Notes: generated by a model from the sequence alone, not told the origin. Counted from the stretch's first letter, positions 1-8,958 are shown. The stretch is DNA of 39,751 nucleotides from Alphaproteobacteria bacterium (GCA_018971945.1 JAGWZH010000019.1:1-39751); one strand, 5' to 3'. Numbers and translations are program-made.

Positions 1-765
1 GCCGCCCAGGCGTCCCTCCCGCAGCGCGGCGATGAGCGCGTCCTCATCCACAACCGAGCCGCGGGCGACATTGATCAACACGCCTTCAGGGCCCAACGCC
101 TCAAGAATCTCCGCATTGATCATGCGTTCGGTGCCCGGATCTGGACGAAGGGTGAGCAAAAGCGCATCCGACCAACGGGCGAGGGCGATGAGATCGGAAT
201 CGTAGGTCCAGGGCTTGTCAGGCTTGGGACGCGGCCCGGTCCAGCGAATGTCACAGCCGAAAGCGGCGAGGCGCCGCGCGGCGGCCTCGCCAATAGCGCC
301 CAGGCCGACAAGGCCTGTTTTCAGGCCCTTCATACCCCTGGGGGGGACAGGAAAGGCGGGAATGCCCTTCCAGCCCCCGCTCCGGAGGAGGCGATCGCCC
401 AAGCTCAGACGGCGTTCGACATCAAGCAGCAGGCCGACCGCGAAATCCGCCACGTCCTCGGCGTTGGCCGCCGGGCAATTGCCGACCGCGATGCCTCTGG
501 CGCGGCATTGCGCTGCGTCGACGCCGTCGACGCCAGCGCCGAAAGCGCAAATGGCCTTGAGGTTCGGCAAAGCTTCATAGGCCTCCGGCGGCAGTCCGGT
601 AGAGCCGATCACGACCGCGGCGGTCACTCTCCCCGCCGTCTCCCGCAGGAAGACCGCAGATTGCTCCGGCGTTTTCGGCCACGTCACCACCTCATAAGCG
701 CCCTGGAAAGGCGCGATAAGACCGCCAAGGCCAGGATGGGCGAGAATAACGGGTTTATCGCTCAT
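1..765 (-). CDS. D-isomer-specific 2-hydroxyacid dehydrogenase, 3' end missing
   Basis: This gene reads leftward from an ATG at 765 and is still open at base 1, so only the first 255 codons are present. The family oxidises or reduces 2-hydroxy/2-oxo acids with NAD(P). Visible signatures are an N-terminal substrate-domain segment (AFGAGVDGVDAAQCRARGI), the conserved NCPAANAEDVADFAVGLLL helix, a Rossmann nucleotide-binding loop GLVGLGAIGEAAARRL, and the late motif GVLINVARGSVVDEDALIAAL. The last of these is typical of glyoxylate/hydroxypyruvate reductases and phosphoglycerate dehydrogenases. The catalytic His region lies beyond the window. It starts 12 bp after the carA stop on the same strand, so the two are probably cotranscribed. 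The exact substrate cannot be read from the sequence; a hydroxypyruvate/glyoxylate reductase-like role is inferred. Confidence 0.88.
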   Translation of the reverse strand, partial: MSDKPVILAHPGLGGLIAPFQGAYEVVTWPKTPEQSAVFLRETAGRVTAAVVIGSTGLPPEAYEALPNLKAICAFGAGVDGVDAAQCRARGIAVGNCPAANAEDVADFAVGLLLDVERRLSLGDRLLRSGGWKGIPAFPVPPRGMKGLKTGLVGLGAIGEAAARRLAAFGCDIRWTGPRPKPDKPWTYDSDLIALARWSDALLLTLRPDPGTERMINAEILEALGPEGVLINVARGSVVDEDALIAALREGRLGG

Positions 766-777
766 GAGAGCGGGTCC

Positions 778-1962
778 TCAGGTTGTGGGCCGGGCTGCTT
801 TGTCCGCCATTATGCCAGCGAAGCGTTCAAAAAGCTCATGGCTGTCTTGTGGGCCAGGGCTCGCTTCGGGATGGTGCTGAACGCTGAAGATCGGCCGGTT
901 CTTCACAGCGATACCGCAGTTCGAGCCGTCAAAGAGAGAGACGTGGGTCTCAAAGACGTCCTCGGGAAGGCTTGCGGAATCCACCGCAAAGCCATGGTTC
1001 ATTGAGACGATCTGGACTTTGCCGGTGGCGAGCTCTTTGACCGGGTGATTGGCCCCATGATGGCCTTGGGCCATTTTGACCGTCTTGGCCCCTAGGGCGA
1101 TGGCGAGCATCTGATGGCCGAGGCAGATGCCGAACATGGGAATTCCGGCTGCGGCGATGGCTTGGATCGTCGGGCAGGCGTAGGCGCCTGTGGCGGCAGG
1201 ATCGCCCGGGCCGTTGGAGAGCACTACGCCGTCTGGCTTCATGGCCAAAATCTCGTCGGCGGCGACAGAGGCTGGGAGCACGGCGACTTCGCAGCCCACA
1301 TCGCCCAAGGCCCGCAAAATATTTCGCTTCACGCCGTAATCGATCAGCGCCACACGAAAGCGGGGATGGGCCACGGGCCTCACCCCGTGCTCCCAGGTCC
1401 AGCGTTCCTCCGCGACCACATAGCGTTGGGCGGTCGTGACCTCTTTGGCGAGATCAAGCCCAACCAGCCCCGGCCAAGCCGCAGCTTTGGCCTTCAACGC
1501 TGCCAGATCAAATCGCCCCTGCGGGTCGTGGGCGATGACCGCGTTCGGCATGCCCAGCTCGCGGATGCGGACGGTCAAGGCGCGGGTATCGACGCCAGCG
1601 AGACCGATGACGCCGCGGCGCGCAAGCCATGCGCCTAAAGGCAGCTCCGCTCTGTAGTTCGAAGGGGCCGTGGGGGGGGCGCGCATTATCGCGCCGCGCG
1701 CCGCGGCCTGGGCTGCCGGCGAGGACGCCTCCACATCCATGTCATTGACCCCGACATTGCCGATATGGGGGAAGGTGAAGGCCACAATCTGAGCAGCATA
1801 GGAGGGATCAGTCAGAATCTCCTGATACCCGGTCATGGCGGTATTGAAGCACACTTCGCCGACTGCTTCGCCGACAGCGCCCAATCCGTGGCCGAACAGA
1901 ACCGACCCATCAGCCAACGCCAAAACGCCGGTGGCGCCCCCAGGGACAAGACTCGCGCTCAC
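778..1962 (-). CDS. carA: Carbamoyl-phosphate synthase small (glutaminase) subunit
   Basis: CarA hydrolyses glutamine and passes ammonia to CarB for carbamoyl phosphate synthesis, feeding pyrimidines and arginine. The N-terminal CPSase small-chain domain shows [17 protein letters not shown]. The C-terminal class I glutamine amidotransferase domain has the nucleophile elbow GICLGHQM (Cys280) and the His-Glu part of the triad in [13 protein letters not shown] chose the GTG at 1962 because AAGGAG lies 6 nt upstream of it; the frame is open to a GTG at 1980, but that start lacks such a site. The product is 394 residues, close to the usual 380-400. carB is not adjacent. The gene is divergent from the S9 peptidase lipoprotein at 2145. 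Confidence 0.97.
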   Translation of the reverse strand: MSASLVPGGATGVLALADGSVLFGHGLGAVGEAVGEVCFNTAMTGYQEILTDPSYAAQIVAFTFPHIGNVGVNDMDVEASSPAAQAAARGAIMRAPPTAPSNYRAELPLGAWLARRGVIGLAGVDTRALTVRIRELGMPNAVIAHDPQGRFDLAALKAKAAAWPGLVGLDLAKEVTTAQRYVVAEERWTWEHGVRPVAHPRFRVALIDYGVKRNILRALGDVGCEVAVLPASVAADEILAMKPDGVVLSNGPGDPAATGAYACPTIQAIAAAGIPMFGICLGHQMLAIALGAKTVKMAQGHHGANHPVKELATGKVQIVSMNHGFAVDSASLPEDVFETHVSLFDGSNCGIAVKNRPIFSVQHHPEASPGPQDSHELFERFAGIMADKAARPTT

Positions 1963-2144
1963 GGCCGGCTCCTTCCACACAAACGCGCGTCAGCTAAGGA
2001 GCGCCGGGAGCGGCGTCAATGCCGAAGGCGTGGACTTCGTGAGGAAGACTGCACCCTCCCGGTTTGCGGGGAGCTTTATTTTCGGTAAGGTTGGGACCGG
2101 GCTGATCCCGTTTGGCGTGGCCCAGCAGCCCCTGGAGTGACTGG

Positions 2145-4325
2145 ATGAGCGTTTCGCTCCGGCGCCTTGGCCGGCCTCGCGCGCTGCGCCCGCTTCGCCT
2201 CCTCGCGGCGGCGGCGTGCGTGTTGATCCTGGGATGCGGGGCCCGCCGGGACGAGGCGGCGACGACGACGGCCCCCGTCCTGCCTTCCCCGCTGATTGCG
2301 CGCGCGGCGTTGTTCGCCGATCCCGCCTATCTCAGCCCGCGTCTAAGCCCCGATGGGACTGAGATTGCGTTTCTCGCGCCGTTTGAGGGCTATCTTAATC
2401 TATGGGCGGCCCCCAGCGGGGACCTCGCTCAGGCCCGCCCGCTGACGCGGGAGGAAGGCCGGGGTTTGCGCTGGTTCACATGGTCGGGGGATGGGGCGTT
2501 TGTGCTCTATCGCCAGGACGATCGAGGGGACGAGAACTGGCGGCTTTTCGCCATCCCCGCCAGAGGCGGCGAAGCGATCGCGCTCACGCCTCCAGGGGCG
2601 CGGGCCGAACTTGTGTCGGCGGCGGCGGCGGATCCCGGCTCGGTCCTCGTCACGATCAATGATCGGGACCGGGCGTGGCCGGACGTCTATCGCGTCACGC
2701 TCGCGACAGGCGAACGCATCCTTGTCGAACGCAACACGCAATCATTCTCCAACTGGCTCGCGGACCGGGGCAATCGGCTGCGGGCGGCGACAAAGACCCG
2801 TCCCGACGGGTCGCAAGAGATCTGGGTGCGTGAGAGCCGCTCTCGGGACGGCGCCGGCCGGTGGCGGCGGCTCTCTGAGATCGCCTTCGAGGATGTGTCG
2901 ATGACGCGGCTGATCGGCTTTGAGGCCGATGGCGCGCATATCGTGATGATCGACAGCACGGGACGGGACAAAGCCGCGCTCGTCCGGATGGACGCTGTGA
3001 CCGGGGAACGCGACGTCTTGGCGGAAAGTCCCGCCGCGGACGTCGTGGACGTGTGGATCAATCCCATCACCTTTGCCCCCGAAGCCTTCGCCGTGGAGTT
3101 TCTCCGCCGCGAGTGGCGAGGTTTGACCGACGTCGCGACCGCTCGGCTTGATGCGCTGGACGCCGCGTTCGAAGGCGATTTCACGGTGGTGAGCCGGTCG
3201 CAAGACGACAGGCTGTGGGTGGTGGAGGAAACGGCCCCGACGCTGCCGACCCGGAGCGCGCTGTTTCGTCCCACAGCGCCCGCCGCAGCAGCCCCCGCAG
3301 CCACAGTGGTCAGCGCTGAGCCGCCGTCGATGGCGGCGGGGGCGGCCAGCCCGCTTTTTGAACACTATCCGCAGCTCGCGGGCATGAGCCTGCAACCCAT
3401 GATCGCCCGTGAGATCAGCGCGAGCGACGGACTGACTTTGGTGTCGTATCTGACTTTACCGTCCGGCTCGGACCCTGATGGGGACGGCTTGCCCCAGCGG
3501 CCTGCACCCATGGTCATGCTTGTGCATGGGGGACCATGGTCTCGGGACTCCTTCGGCTTCGATCCTCGGCACCAATGGCTTGCAAATCGCGGCTACGCGG
3601 TTTTGAGCGTGAATTTCCGGGGGTCGACAGGCTTCGGCAAGGCCTTCTTGAACGCAGGGAACCTGGAATGGGGCCGGCGGATGCAGCAGGATCTCACGGA
3701 TGCCGTGGGTTGGGCGGTCGCGGAGCAGATCGCTGACCCAACCCGGGTGGCGGTGATGGGAGGCTCTTACGGGGGCTATGCGGCGCTGGCAGGTCTCGCT
3801 TTCACGCCCGATCTCTACGCCTGCGGCGTGAGCCTTGTGGGGCCGTCCAACCTCACAAGCCTTCTCAACGCCATTCCGCCCTATTGGGCTGCGGTGAGGG
3901 CGGAGCTCTATTCCCGGGTTGGGGATCCCTCCACGCAAGAAGGGCGTCAGTTGCTGCAGGAACGTTCCCCGCTGTTCTTCGCATCGGCGATCCAGGCGCC
4001 GCTTCTGGTGGGCCAAGGCGGGCGCGACCCTCGGGTGCCGCGCGCGGAAAGCGATCAGATCGTCGCGGCCCTGACGGCGCGGCGCTCCCCGGTGACCTAT
4101 CTCTTGTTTCCCAACGAGGGGCATGGGCTCACACGGCCGCAAAACCGCCTCGCGTGGCACGCCGCAACCGAAGGCTTCTTGGGACAATGCTTGGGCGGCG
4201 CAGTTGAGGCGATCGGCGACGATTTCCAAGGAGCTGAGGTCTATGGCCTGCGCGGCGCAGCCTTGGTGCCAGGACTGCAGGCTGCGGCCCCGCGTCCGCC
4301 GCCGCGGGCGCCGGCCGCGCCCTAA
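2145..4325 (+). CDS. Lipoprotein S9 family prolyl-oligopeptidase-like serine peptidase
   Basis: This is a 726-residue protein of the prolyl oligopeptidase/acylaminoacyl-peptidase family, which cleaves short peptides. The N-terminus is an arginine-rich lipoprotein signal ending in LILGC (lipid Cys31), so it should be anchored to a membrane outside the cytoplasm. Residues about 50-370 have WD40/TolB-like propeller features (LSPRLSPDGTEIAFLAP, WSGDGAFVLYRQDD). The C-terminal alpha/beta-hydrolase domain has HGGPWSRD, the nucleophile elbow GGSYGG (Ser541), Asp628 in GGRDPRVP and His660 in NEGHGL, so the triad is complete. The ATG at 2145 has a GGAG 8 nt upstream and gives the proper signal peptide; an in-frame TTG at 2112 adds only unlikely residues. 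Its stop overlaps tail-to-tail with the stop of the convergent sulfoxide reductase gene. Confidence 0.93.
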   Translation: MSVSLRRLGRPRALRPLRLLAAAACVLILGCGARRDEAATTTAPVLPSPLIARAALFADPAYLSPRLSPDGTEIAFLAPFEGYLNLWAAPSGDLAQARPLTREEGRGLRWFTWSGDGAFVLYRQDDRGDENWRLFAIPARGGEAIALTPPGARAELVSAAAADPGSVLVTINDRDRAWPDVYRVTLATGERILVERNTQSFSNWLADRGNRLRAATKTRPDGSQEIWVRESRSRDGAGRWRRLSEIAFEDVSMTRLIGFEADGAHIVMIDSTGRDKAALVRMDAVTGERDVLAESPAADVVDVWINPITFAPEAFAVEFLRREWRGLTDVATARLDALDAAFEGDFTVVSRSQDDRLWVVEETAPTLPTRSALFRPTAPAAAAPAATVVSAEPPSMAAGAASPLFEHYPQLAGMSLQPMIAREISASDGLTLVSYLTLPSGSDPDGDGLPQRPAPMVMLVHGGPWSRDSFGFDPRHQWLANRGYAVLSVNFRGSTGFGKAFLNAGNLEWGRRMQQDLTDAVGWAVAEQIADPTRVAVMGGSYGGYAALAGLAFTPDLYACGVSLVGPSNLTSLLNAIPPYWAAVRAELYSRVGDPSTQEGRQLLQERSPLFFASAIQAPLLVGQGGRDPRVPRAESDQIVAALTARRSPVTYLLFPNEGHGLTRPQNRLAWHAATEGFLGQCLGGAVEAIGDDFQGAEVYGLRGAALVPGLQAAAPRPPPRAPAAP

Positions 4326-4819
4326 ACAGTCAAAAGATCCGCCATGATGGCTTCAAGCCCTGCTGCGTCTTCGCCGTCGAAGGCGGCGAGCCAAGCGGAG
4401 TCGACGTCCAACACAGCGGCGAGGGCGCCGTCGGTATCGAACACTGGAACGACGATCTCGCTGCGTGAGCGGCTGTCGCAGGCGATATGGCCAGGAAAGG
4501 CGTCCACATCCGGGACGATGATGGTCTTTTTCGCGGATGCGGCGGCGCCGCAGACGCCCTTTGCAAAAGGAATGCGAAGGCAGCCCAACGACCCTTGATA
4601 GGGCCCCACGACAAGTTCCCCCGGCTTTTGGGAGTCAACCACATAAAATCCGACCCAGAGAAAGGTTTCAGGGAAGGCTTGCCGCAAAAGACAAGCGGCC
4701 GTGGCGTAACGGGCGGTCGGATCAGTCTCGCCCGCAATGACGGCGGCGATCTCTTTTCGCAAAGCGCTGTATCGGCCAGGTTTGTCGGCGGGTAGATCGG
4801 CGAGGGCGGCTTCGGCCAC
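4322..4819 (-). CDS. msrC: GAF-domain free methionine-(R)-sulfoxide reductase
   Basis: This enzyme reduces free L-methionine-(R)-sulfoxide in the cytosol, using cysteine chemistry in a GAF fold. Family hallmarks are WVGFYVVD, VVGPYQGSLGCLRIPFAKGVCG (read here as two pieces, with catalytic-type cysteines in SLGC and GVCG), VPDVDAFPGHIACD (third conserved Cys) and SEIVVPVFD. The GTG at 4819 gives 165 residues, the family norm, and has GGAG 9 nt upstream. A TTG at 4834 is in frame and would add five residues, so the start is not certain. It is convergent with the S9 peptidase and shares bases with that gene's stop. Methionine repair fits the methionine-cycle genes further on, but there is no linkage. 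Confidence 0.93.
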   Translation of the reverse strand: MAEAALADLPADKPGRYSALRKEIAAVIAGETDPTARYATAACLLRQAFPETFLWVGFYVVDSQKPGELVVGPYQGSLGCLRIPFAKGVCGAAASAKKTIIVPDVDAFPGHIACDSRSRSEIVVPVFDTDGALAAVLDVDSAWLAAFDGEDAAGLEAIMADLLTV

Positions 4820-5448
4820 GGCTTCAGTCTCCAAGTGAGCTTGTTTCCCTGAAGACCCTGAGGACGGCGGTCAAGCGGTTTGGCGCTTCCCTCGAACAGC
4901 AGGGAAACATGGGGTGGCGTCGGCGGCGGCGGCGCGCAGAAACCGCGGGGCCATCACGCGTGCGGTCATGATCCGCCGAAGAAACGGCGCGCTCGATCAT
5001 CTGGCGCAGCGTTTCAGAAATTGGCTGGCGCATTGCGGCCCGACTTGAGCGGCTGCTGACACGTCATGCCAGACCCGCTTTCGGCTCTTCCAGCCGCCTT
5101 GCCCACCCGGACTTGCCGGAACAGACCGCCCCCATGCTTTGACGATCCTCCGCCTGCCGCCAGTCAATCGCTTTACCAACTCCCCGAACACGCTCGGTCC
5201 AACAAAAAGCGCGGCCCACGTCGCCAAGGACTGGTGATTCTGTTCCGTCGGATCGGCAACGGCTCTCATCCGCGGCGCGCCCGGGCCTCGTGTACGCCCA
5301 AGATCGGGCGCTCGTGCTCTTCATCCGGATCAAAGCGCATGGGCGATGGGGCGGCGAAGGCTTTGTCGCCTGACTCCGCCGCCGTCTGCGGTCTTTCCAG
5401 AGGTCGGCTTGGATGCGAAAGACCGCTTCGCCCTGCGGCTGAAAGCCG
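4820..5448. other. Gene-poor stretch between msrC and the VOC gene
   Basis: About 630 bases without a gene I can support. Several frames are open because the DNA is GC-rich, but their products are arginine- and proline-rich with no recognisable motif. On the minus strand, a 24-codon ORF ends in an ATGA overlap with a 90-codon ORF (4997-5269), and a 69-codon ORF (4824-5033, starting MRQPISETLRQMIERAV) runs into the start of msrC. Any of these could be a relic or a leader, but none has a good ribosome binding site. Confidence 0.5.
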
Positions 5449-5823
5449 TCAGCCTGCAGGATGGAAGAAGGCGAGCTTGTTGCCGTCCAGATCCCGCACA
5501 TAGGCGAACTCGCCCCATTGGCCGCGCGGCCCGGGCGGGCCCTCGCAAGAGCCGCCCATCGCAAGGCACTTGGCGTGCAAGGCGGCGACCTGCTCTTTGG
5601 CGTCCACCCGGATCGTGACCATCGCGCCGTTGCCGTAGCTTGCGGGCTGGTCGTCGAAAGGCTTTGTCACCATGATCATCGGGCCCTCGCCAAGGCCATA
5701 CATTTGGCCTTTGCCGGCAGGGAAGAGGCGCTTGCCGCCGACGATGGCCATGATCTCGTCATAGAAAGCAAGGGCGCGATCGAGGTCGCTAGCGCCGAGG
5801 CAAACATAGGCAATCTGGGCCAT
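5449..5823 (-). CDS. VOC (glyoxalase/bleomycin resistance) superfamily protein
   Basis: A 124-residue single vicinal-oxygen-chelate fold protein. The beta-alpha-beta-beta-beta pattern shows as IAYVCLGASDLDRALAFYDEIM at the start and WGEFAYVRDLDGNKLAFFHP at the end, the DPDGN/DLDGN-type turn being characteristic. The closest flavour is the glyoxalase-like family (e.g. YaeR/CatA-type small proteins); the substrate is unknown. The ATG at 5823 is preceded by AAGGGAG 6 nt upstream, a strong start, although the frame stays open to 6072 through repeat-derived sequence. It lies downstream of a 17-bp triple repeat and upstream of the gene-poor stretch, and shows no operon partner. Confidence 0.88.
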   Translation of the reverse strand: MAQIAYVCLGASDLDRALAFYDEIMAIVGGKRLFPAGKGQMYGLGEGPMIMVTKPFDDQPASYGNGAMVTIRVDAKEQVAALHAKCLAMGGSCEGPPGPRGQWGEFAYVRDLDGNKLAFFHPAG

Positions 5824-6224
5824 GAGGGCTCCCTTCATTGAAGACACAAAGTCTCGTAGAGCGCTTGCCTTGAGGGAAGCAAGCGGCGAGCGCTGCGAAC
5901 CCCTTGGGCAGGGCGCGTATCGGGGATGGCGAAGCGCCGCGGAAGGCGAAGCGCCGCGGAAGGCGAAGCGCCGCGGATTGGGCAGGGCGTTCGCGCGCGA
6001 CTGCGCCATTGCGCTGCGGATCAACAGCGGCCATCCCCTGCTGCGGCGTCGTCTTGTCCAGCCGTGACGCATCCGCGGGAGGCCGCTCTTCTCTCAGCGT
6101 GCATGAGATAGTGACGCTCTTTTTGCAGCAGTCTTAAAAGACTTTGCGCACGCGCCGCTCTCAACCCCCTTGCAAAGCTGGCGGGGGCTATGAGCCTTGT
6201 CATCGTCCTCGCCAGCCTGACGCT
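5824..6224. other. Intergenic region between the VOC gene and ettA
   Basis: About 400 bases with no supportable gene. It holds the triple 17-bp repeat at 5928-5978 and, on the minus strand, the expected promoter region of the VOC gene and the 3' flank of ettA. A weak GC stem (CCCCC paired with GGGGG) near 6163-6187 follows the ettA stop but has no clear T tract, so I do not call it a terminator. Confidence 0.5.
5928..5978. repeat. Three tandem 17-bp repeats flanked by 12-bp direct repeats
   Basis: The unit GGCGAAGCGCCGCGGAA occurs at 5928-5944, 5945-5961 and 5962-5978 (last base T). Each unit contains the near-palindrome GGCGAAGCGCC-GCGG. The block is bracketed by TTGGGCAGGGCG at 5904-5915 and 5978-5989. 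It lies in the leader region of the VOC gene. Confidence 0.9.
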
Positions 6225-7895
6225 TCATCGCCCAAACTTCTGGAACTTGATCCGGCTCGGGATTATTTCCGTCAGACCCAGGCGACGCTTCTTGTCCTCT
6301 TCGTAAGCCTCGAAATTGCCCTCGAACCATTCCACGTGGCTGTCGCCCTCGAAGGCCAAGATGTGGGTCGCTAAACGGTCGAGGAACCACCGATCGTGGC
6401 TGATGACCACCGCGCAGCCTGGCCAGTCCTCAAGCGCTGTCTCAAGCGCCTGCAGGGTCTCCACGTCAAGATCATTGGTCGGTTCGTCCAGCAAAAGAAC
6501 ATTCGCGCCGGTGCGCAGAATTTTCGCCAAATGCACGCGGTTGCGTTCGCCGCCCGACAAGAGACCCACTTTCTTCTGTTGGTCGCCGCCCTTGAAATTG
6601 AAGCTTGAGACATAAGCGCGAGAGGGGATCTCGCGTCCCCCCACGTCAATCATATCAAAGCCCCCGGAGATTTCCTCCCAGATCGTCTTGGTGGCGTCGA
6701 GATTGTCTCGGCTTTGGTCGACAAAGCCAAGCTTCACGCTTTCACCGATGACAATCTTGCCGGCGTCAGGCTTCTCCGATCCTATGATCATCCGGAAAAG
6801 CGTCGATTTTCCAGCACCGTTGGGACCAATGACGCCGACAATGCCGTTGGGCGGGAGCTTGAAGGTCAAGTCCCTGATCAGCAGCTTGTCGCCGAAGCCC
6901 TTGTTCAGGGCCTCGAAAGCGACAACGTTGGCGCCAAGCCGCGGTCCAGGCGGGATCTGGATGGTGGCGAAGGTCTGCTTTTCGCGTTCAGCCTGGGCCG
7001 CCATCTCCTCATAGCGCGCCAAGCGGGCCTTGGATTTGGCTTGGCGGGCTTTGGGGCTCTGCCGGACCCACTCAAGCTCCCTCGCCATCATCTTGGCGCG
7101 GCCCTCGCTTTCCCGCTCTTCTTGCGCCATCCGCTTTGTCTTTTGTTCAAGCCAGGCAGAGTAATTGCCCTCATAGGGGATGCCCTTGCCGCGGTCGAGT
7201 TCGAGGGTCCATTTCGTGACCTGGTCGAGAAAGTAGCGGTCGTGGGTCACAAGGATGACGCAGCCGGGGAAGGCCTCGAGATGATGCTGCAGCCAGGCGA
7301 CGCTTTCGGCGTCAAGATGGTTGGTCGGTTCATCGAGCAGCAACATGTCGGGCTTGGACAGAAGAAGCCGGCAGATGGCGACGCGGCGCTTCTCCCCGCC
7401 TGAGAGCTTGTCGACAGGCCAGTCGTCGGGCGGGCAGCGAAGGGCGTCCATCGCCTGGTCGATCCGTGAATCAATGTCCCACGCGTCCGAGGCGTCGATC
7501 CTCTCCTGAAGAGAGGTCATCTCCTCCATCAACGCATCGGAATAATTCTCCCCAACCTCCATCGACACATCGTTGAAGCGCGTGAGGAGCTGCTTCTCGG
7601 CGCACCAGGCCTCGACATTGCCGCGTACGCTCAGGGCCGGATCGAGATTGGGCTCCTGCTCAAGATAGCCCATTTTCGTACCCGCAAGCGGAAGGGCCTC
7701 GCCTGTGAAGTCCTTGTCCAGGCCCGCCATGATCTTCAGCAGAGTGGACTTGCCCGACCCGTTGACGCCAACGACGCCGATCTTTGCGTCCGGGTAGAAG
7801 GACAACCAGATGTTTTCGAAGACCTTTTTTCCGCCTGGGTAGGCCTTTGTCAGGCCTTGCATGGAAAAGATGTACTGGGCCGGCTTGTCCGCCAT
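6225..7895 (-). CDS. ettA: ABC-F translational throttle ATPase EttA
   Basis: EttA is a soluble ABC-F protein that binds the ribosomal E site and gates the first elongation cycle in response to ADP/ATP. Two ATP-binding cassettes are visible in 556 residues, the family length. The first Walker A is GVNGSGKST (43-51) with signature LSGGEKRRVAICRLLL and Walker B MLLLDEPTNHLD. The second Walker A is GPNGAGKST (357-365) with signature LSGGERNRVHLAKIL and Walker B VLLLDEPTNDLD. Between them is the charged P-site-tRNA-interaction linker (LEQKTKRMAQEERESEGRAK). There are no membrane segments. The ATG at 7895 begins MADKPAQYIFSMQGLTKAYP, as in other EttA proteins. It is monocistronic as far as visible. 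Confidence 0.97.
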   Translation of the reverse strand: MADKPAQYIFSMQGLTKAYPGGKKVFENIWLSFYPDAKIGVVGVNGSGKSTLLKIMAGLDKDFTGEALPLAGTKMGYLEQEPNLDPALSVRGNVEAWCAEKQLLTRFNDVSMEVGENYSDALMEEMTSLQERIDASDAWDIDSRIDQAMDALRCPPDDWPVDKLSGGEKRRVAICRLLLSKPDMLLLDEPTNHLDAESVAWLQHHLEAFPGCVILVTHDRYFLDQVTKWTLELDRGKGIPYEGNYSAWLEQKTKRMAQEERESEGRAKMMARELEWVRQSPKARQAKSKARLARYEEMAAQAEREKQTFATIQIPPGPRLGANVVAFEALNKGFGDKLLIRDLTFKLPPNGIVGVIGPNGAGKSTLFRMIIGSEKPDAGKIVIGESVKLGFVDQSRDNLDATKTIWEEISGGFDMIDVGGREIPSRAYVSSFNFKGGDQQKKVGLLSGGERNRVHLAKILRTGANVLLLDEPTNDLDVETLQALETALEDWPGCAVVISHDRWFLDRLATHILAFEGDSHVEWFEGNFEAYEEDKKRRLGLTEIIPSRIKFQKFGR

Positions 7896-8532
7896 CGTGC
7901 ATGCGCCTTCGATTGATGAGAGCTGAGAGGCTTCCTAGCCTGTTTCGCGGCGCTCTGTGAACCGGTTTTGGACGCGGTCCGGTCTGCAGAAACCGCGCTT
8001 CGCCGCTCCCTCTGATCGGCCCGCATCGTCAGCGCCAAGACGCGCGATCTTCCGATGCGGGGCCGCGCCCGTCAGCGCCCTTCACGCTTCGCCCGCCAGT
8101 CTCTCCGCGTCCCTTGTCTCGACCTTGAAAAACGAGGGTGGGCCGCACTTCAGCGTTCGGCCGTGTCCCCCCGCACGTTCGGGCGGCCATCGCGATCCAT
8201 CCGGGCCTGGCTCGCCCATCGCCTGACGTCACCCCCCCACTGTGACAGTCGCTGCATGCTTCCAAAAGACGCGCCAGACTTTTCATCACGCTGTGGCGGC
8301 CCATCCAGACGCCGTCGCCACATCGCCGGGAAGCGCTCGCTGCGTTGCGGCCCCCCGGGGCGTTGGGTTTTCGGCGGGGCCGAAAAGCGCCGCGATCATT
8401 TATGACATTTACACGACGGCGTTTATGACGTTTATATTACAATCAGCGCCCGCGTCCGCGGGTCGTCGCTCACCGATCGGAGGCCCGGAAGGAGGTCTCT
8501 GGCGAGGTCGGCGCAAGAGGAGGCTTTTGAAC
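7896..8532. other. Long intergenic region between ettA and the UrcA-like gene
   Basis: About 640 bases between divergent genes. Open frames here give low-complexity Arg/Pro/Ala products with no motif. The right part contains a locally AT-rich patch (8395-8445) with the TTTATGAC direct repeats annotated separately. The rest should hold the ettA promoter, which I cannot pin down. Confidence 0.5.
8399..8434 (+). promoter_or_regulatory. Putative operator: two direct repeats TTTATGACRTTTA
   Basis: TTTATGACATTTA (8399-8411) and TTTATGACGTTTA (8422-8434) differ at one base and are offset by 23 bp, about two helical turns. They stand out in a GC-rich background about 100 bp upstream of the exported UrcA-like gene. 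This looks like a site for a dimeric or two-site DNA-binding regulator; the regulator is unknown. Confidence 0.45.
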
Positions 8533-8853
8533 ATGTCGTCTTTCACACATGCGGTCTGGTCCGCGACAGTTCTGGCTCTCGCCTGGGCCGCCCCCGGTTA
8601 TGCGCTTCCCGACGGGAGGGTCGCTTTGGCGGGGGCGGACGTGGGAAGGCTCCACGCCGAGATTGTCAGGGAAGCCGAAGCCCTTTGCCGCGCCGACTAC
8701 GTGCCGCGGATTCACTCGCAGCGAGACCTTCAGCGGTGCGTCAGCGAAACGACGGCGGACGCGGTCACGCGCTCGAGGCGGGAGGACTTAATCGCCTTTC
8801 ACGCTCAGCAAGCAGGGGAAGAGCCGCCCGCGACGGTCGCCGCTCTGCGCTGA
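8533..8853 (+). CDS. Small exported UrcA-like protein
   Basis: A 106-residue protein with a Sec signal peptide (about 1-25, ending GYA). The mature part is short and helical with two cysteines (REAEALCRADY and LQRCVSETTADAV). The spacing of an Ala/Arg-rich helix, a Cys, a basic loop, a second Cys and a helix resembles the UrcA family of alphaproteobacterial periplasmic proteins, whose function is unknown; the match is by pattern only. The ATG at 8533 has an AGAGGAGG tract about 10 nt upstream. The frame is open further upstream to 8242, but the signal peptide and ribosome binding site decide the start. It ends just before a palindromic terminator and is convergent with a glycine-zipper lipoprotein gene. 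Confidence 0.7.
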   Translation: MSSFTHAVWSATVLALAWAAPGYALPDGRVALAGADVGRLHAEIVREAEALCRADYVPRIHSQRDLQRCVSETTADAVTRSRREDLIAFHAQQAGEEPPATVAALR

Positions 8854-8871
8854 GCGGGTTTCTCTTGCGTG

Positions 8872-8903
8872 AAAAAGGGCCAGCGCGCGCGCTGGCCCTT
8901 TTT
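8872..8903. terminator. Perfect-palindrome bidirectional terminator
   Basis: Five A, an 11-bp GC-rich arm GGGCCAGCGCG, its exact complement and five T form a 32-bp perfect palindrome. It lies 18 bp after the UrcA-like stop and about 55 bp from the convergent lipoprotein stop, so it can terminate both genes. Confidence 0.85.
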
Positions 8904-8958
8904 GTCCATGCCAATCCTTGGTTCGCGCGCGGGGTGCGGTCACACCGTGCGCGCGCCC

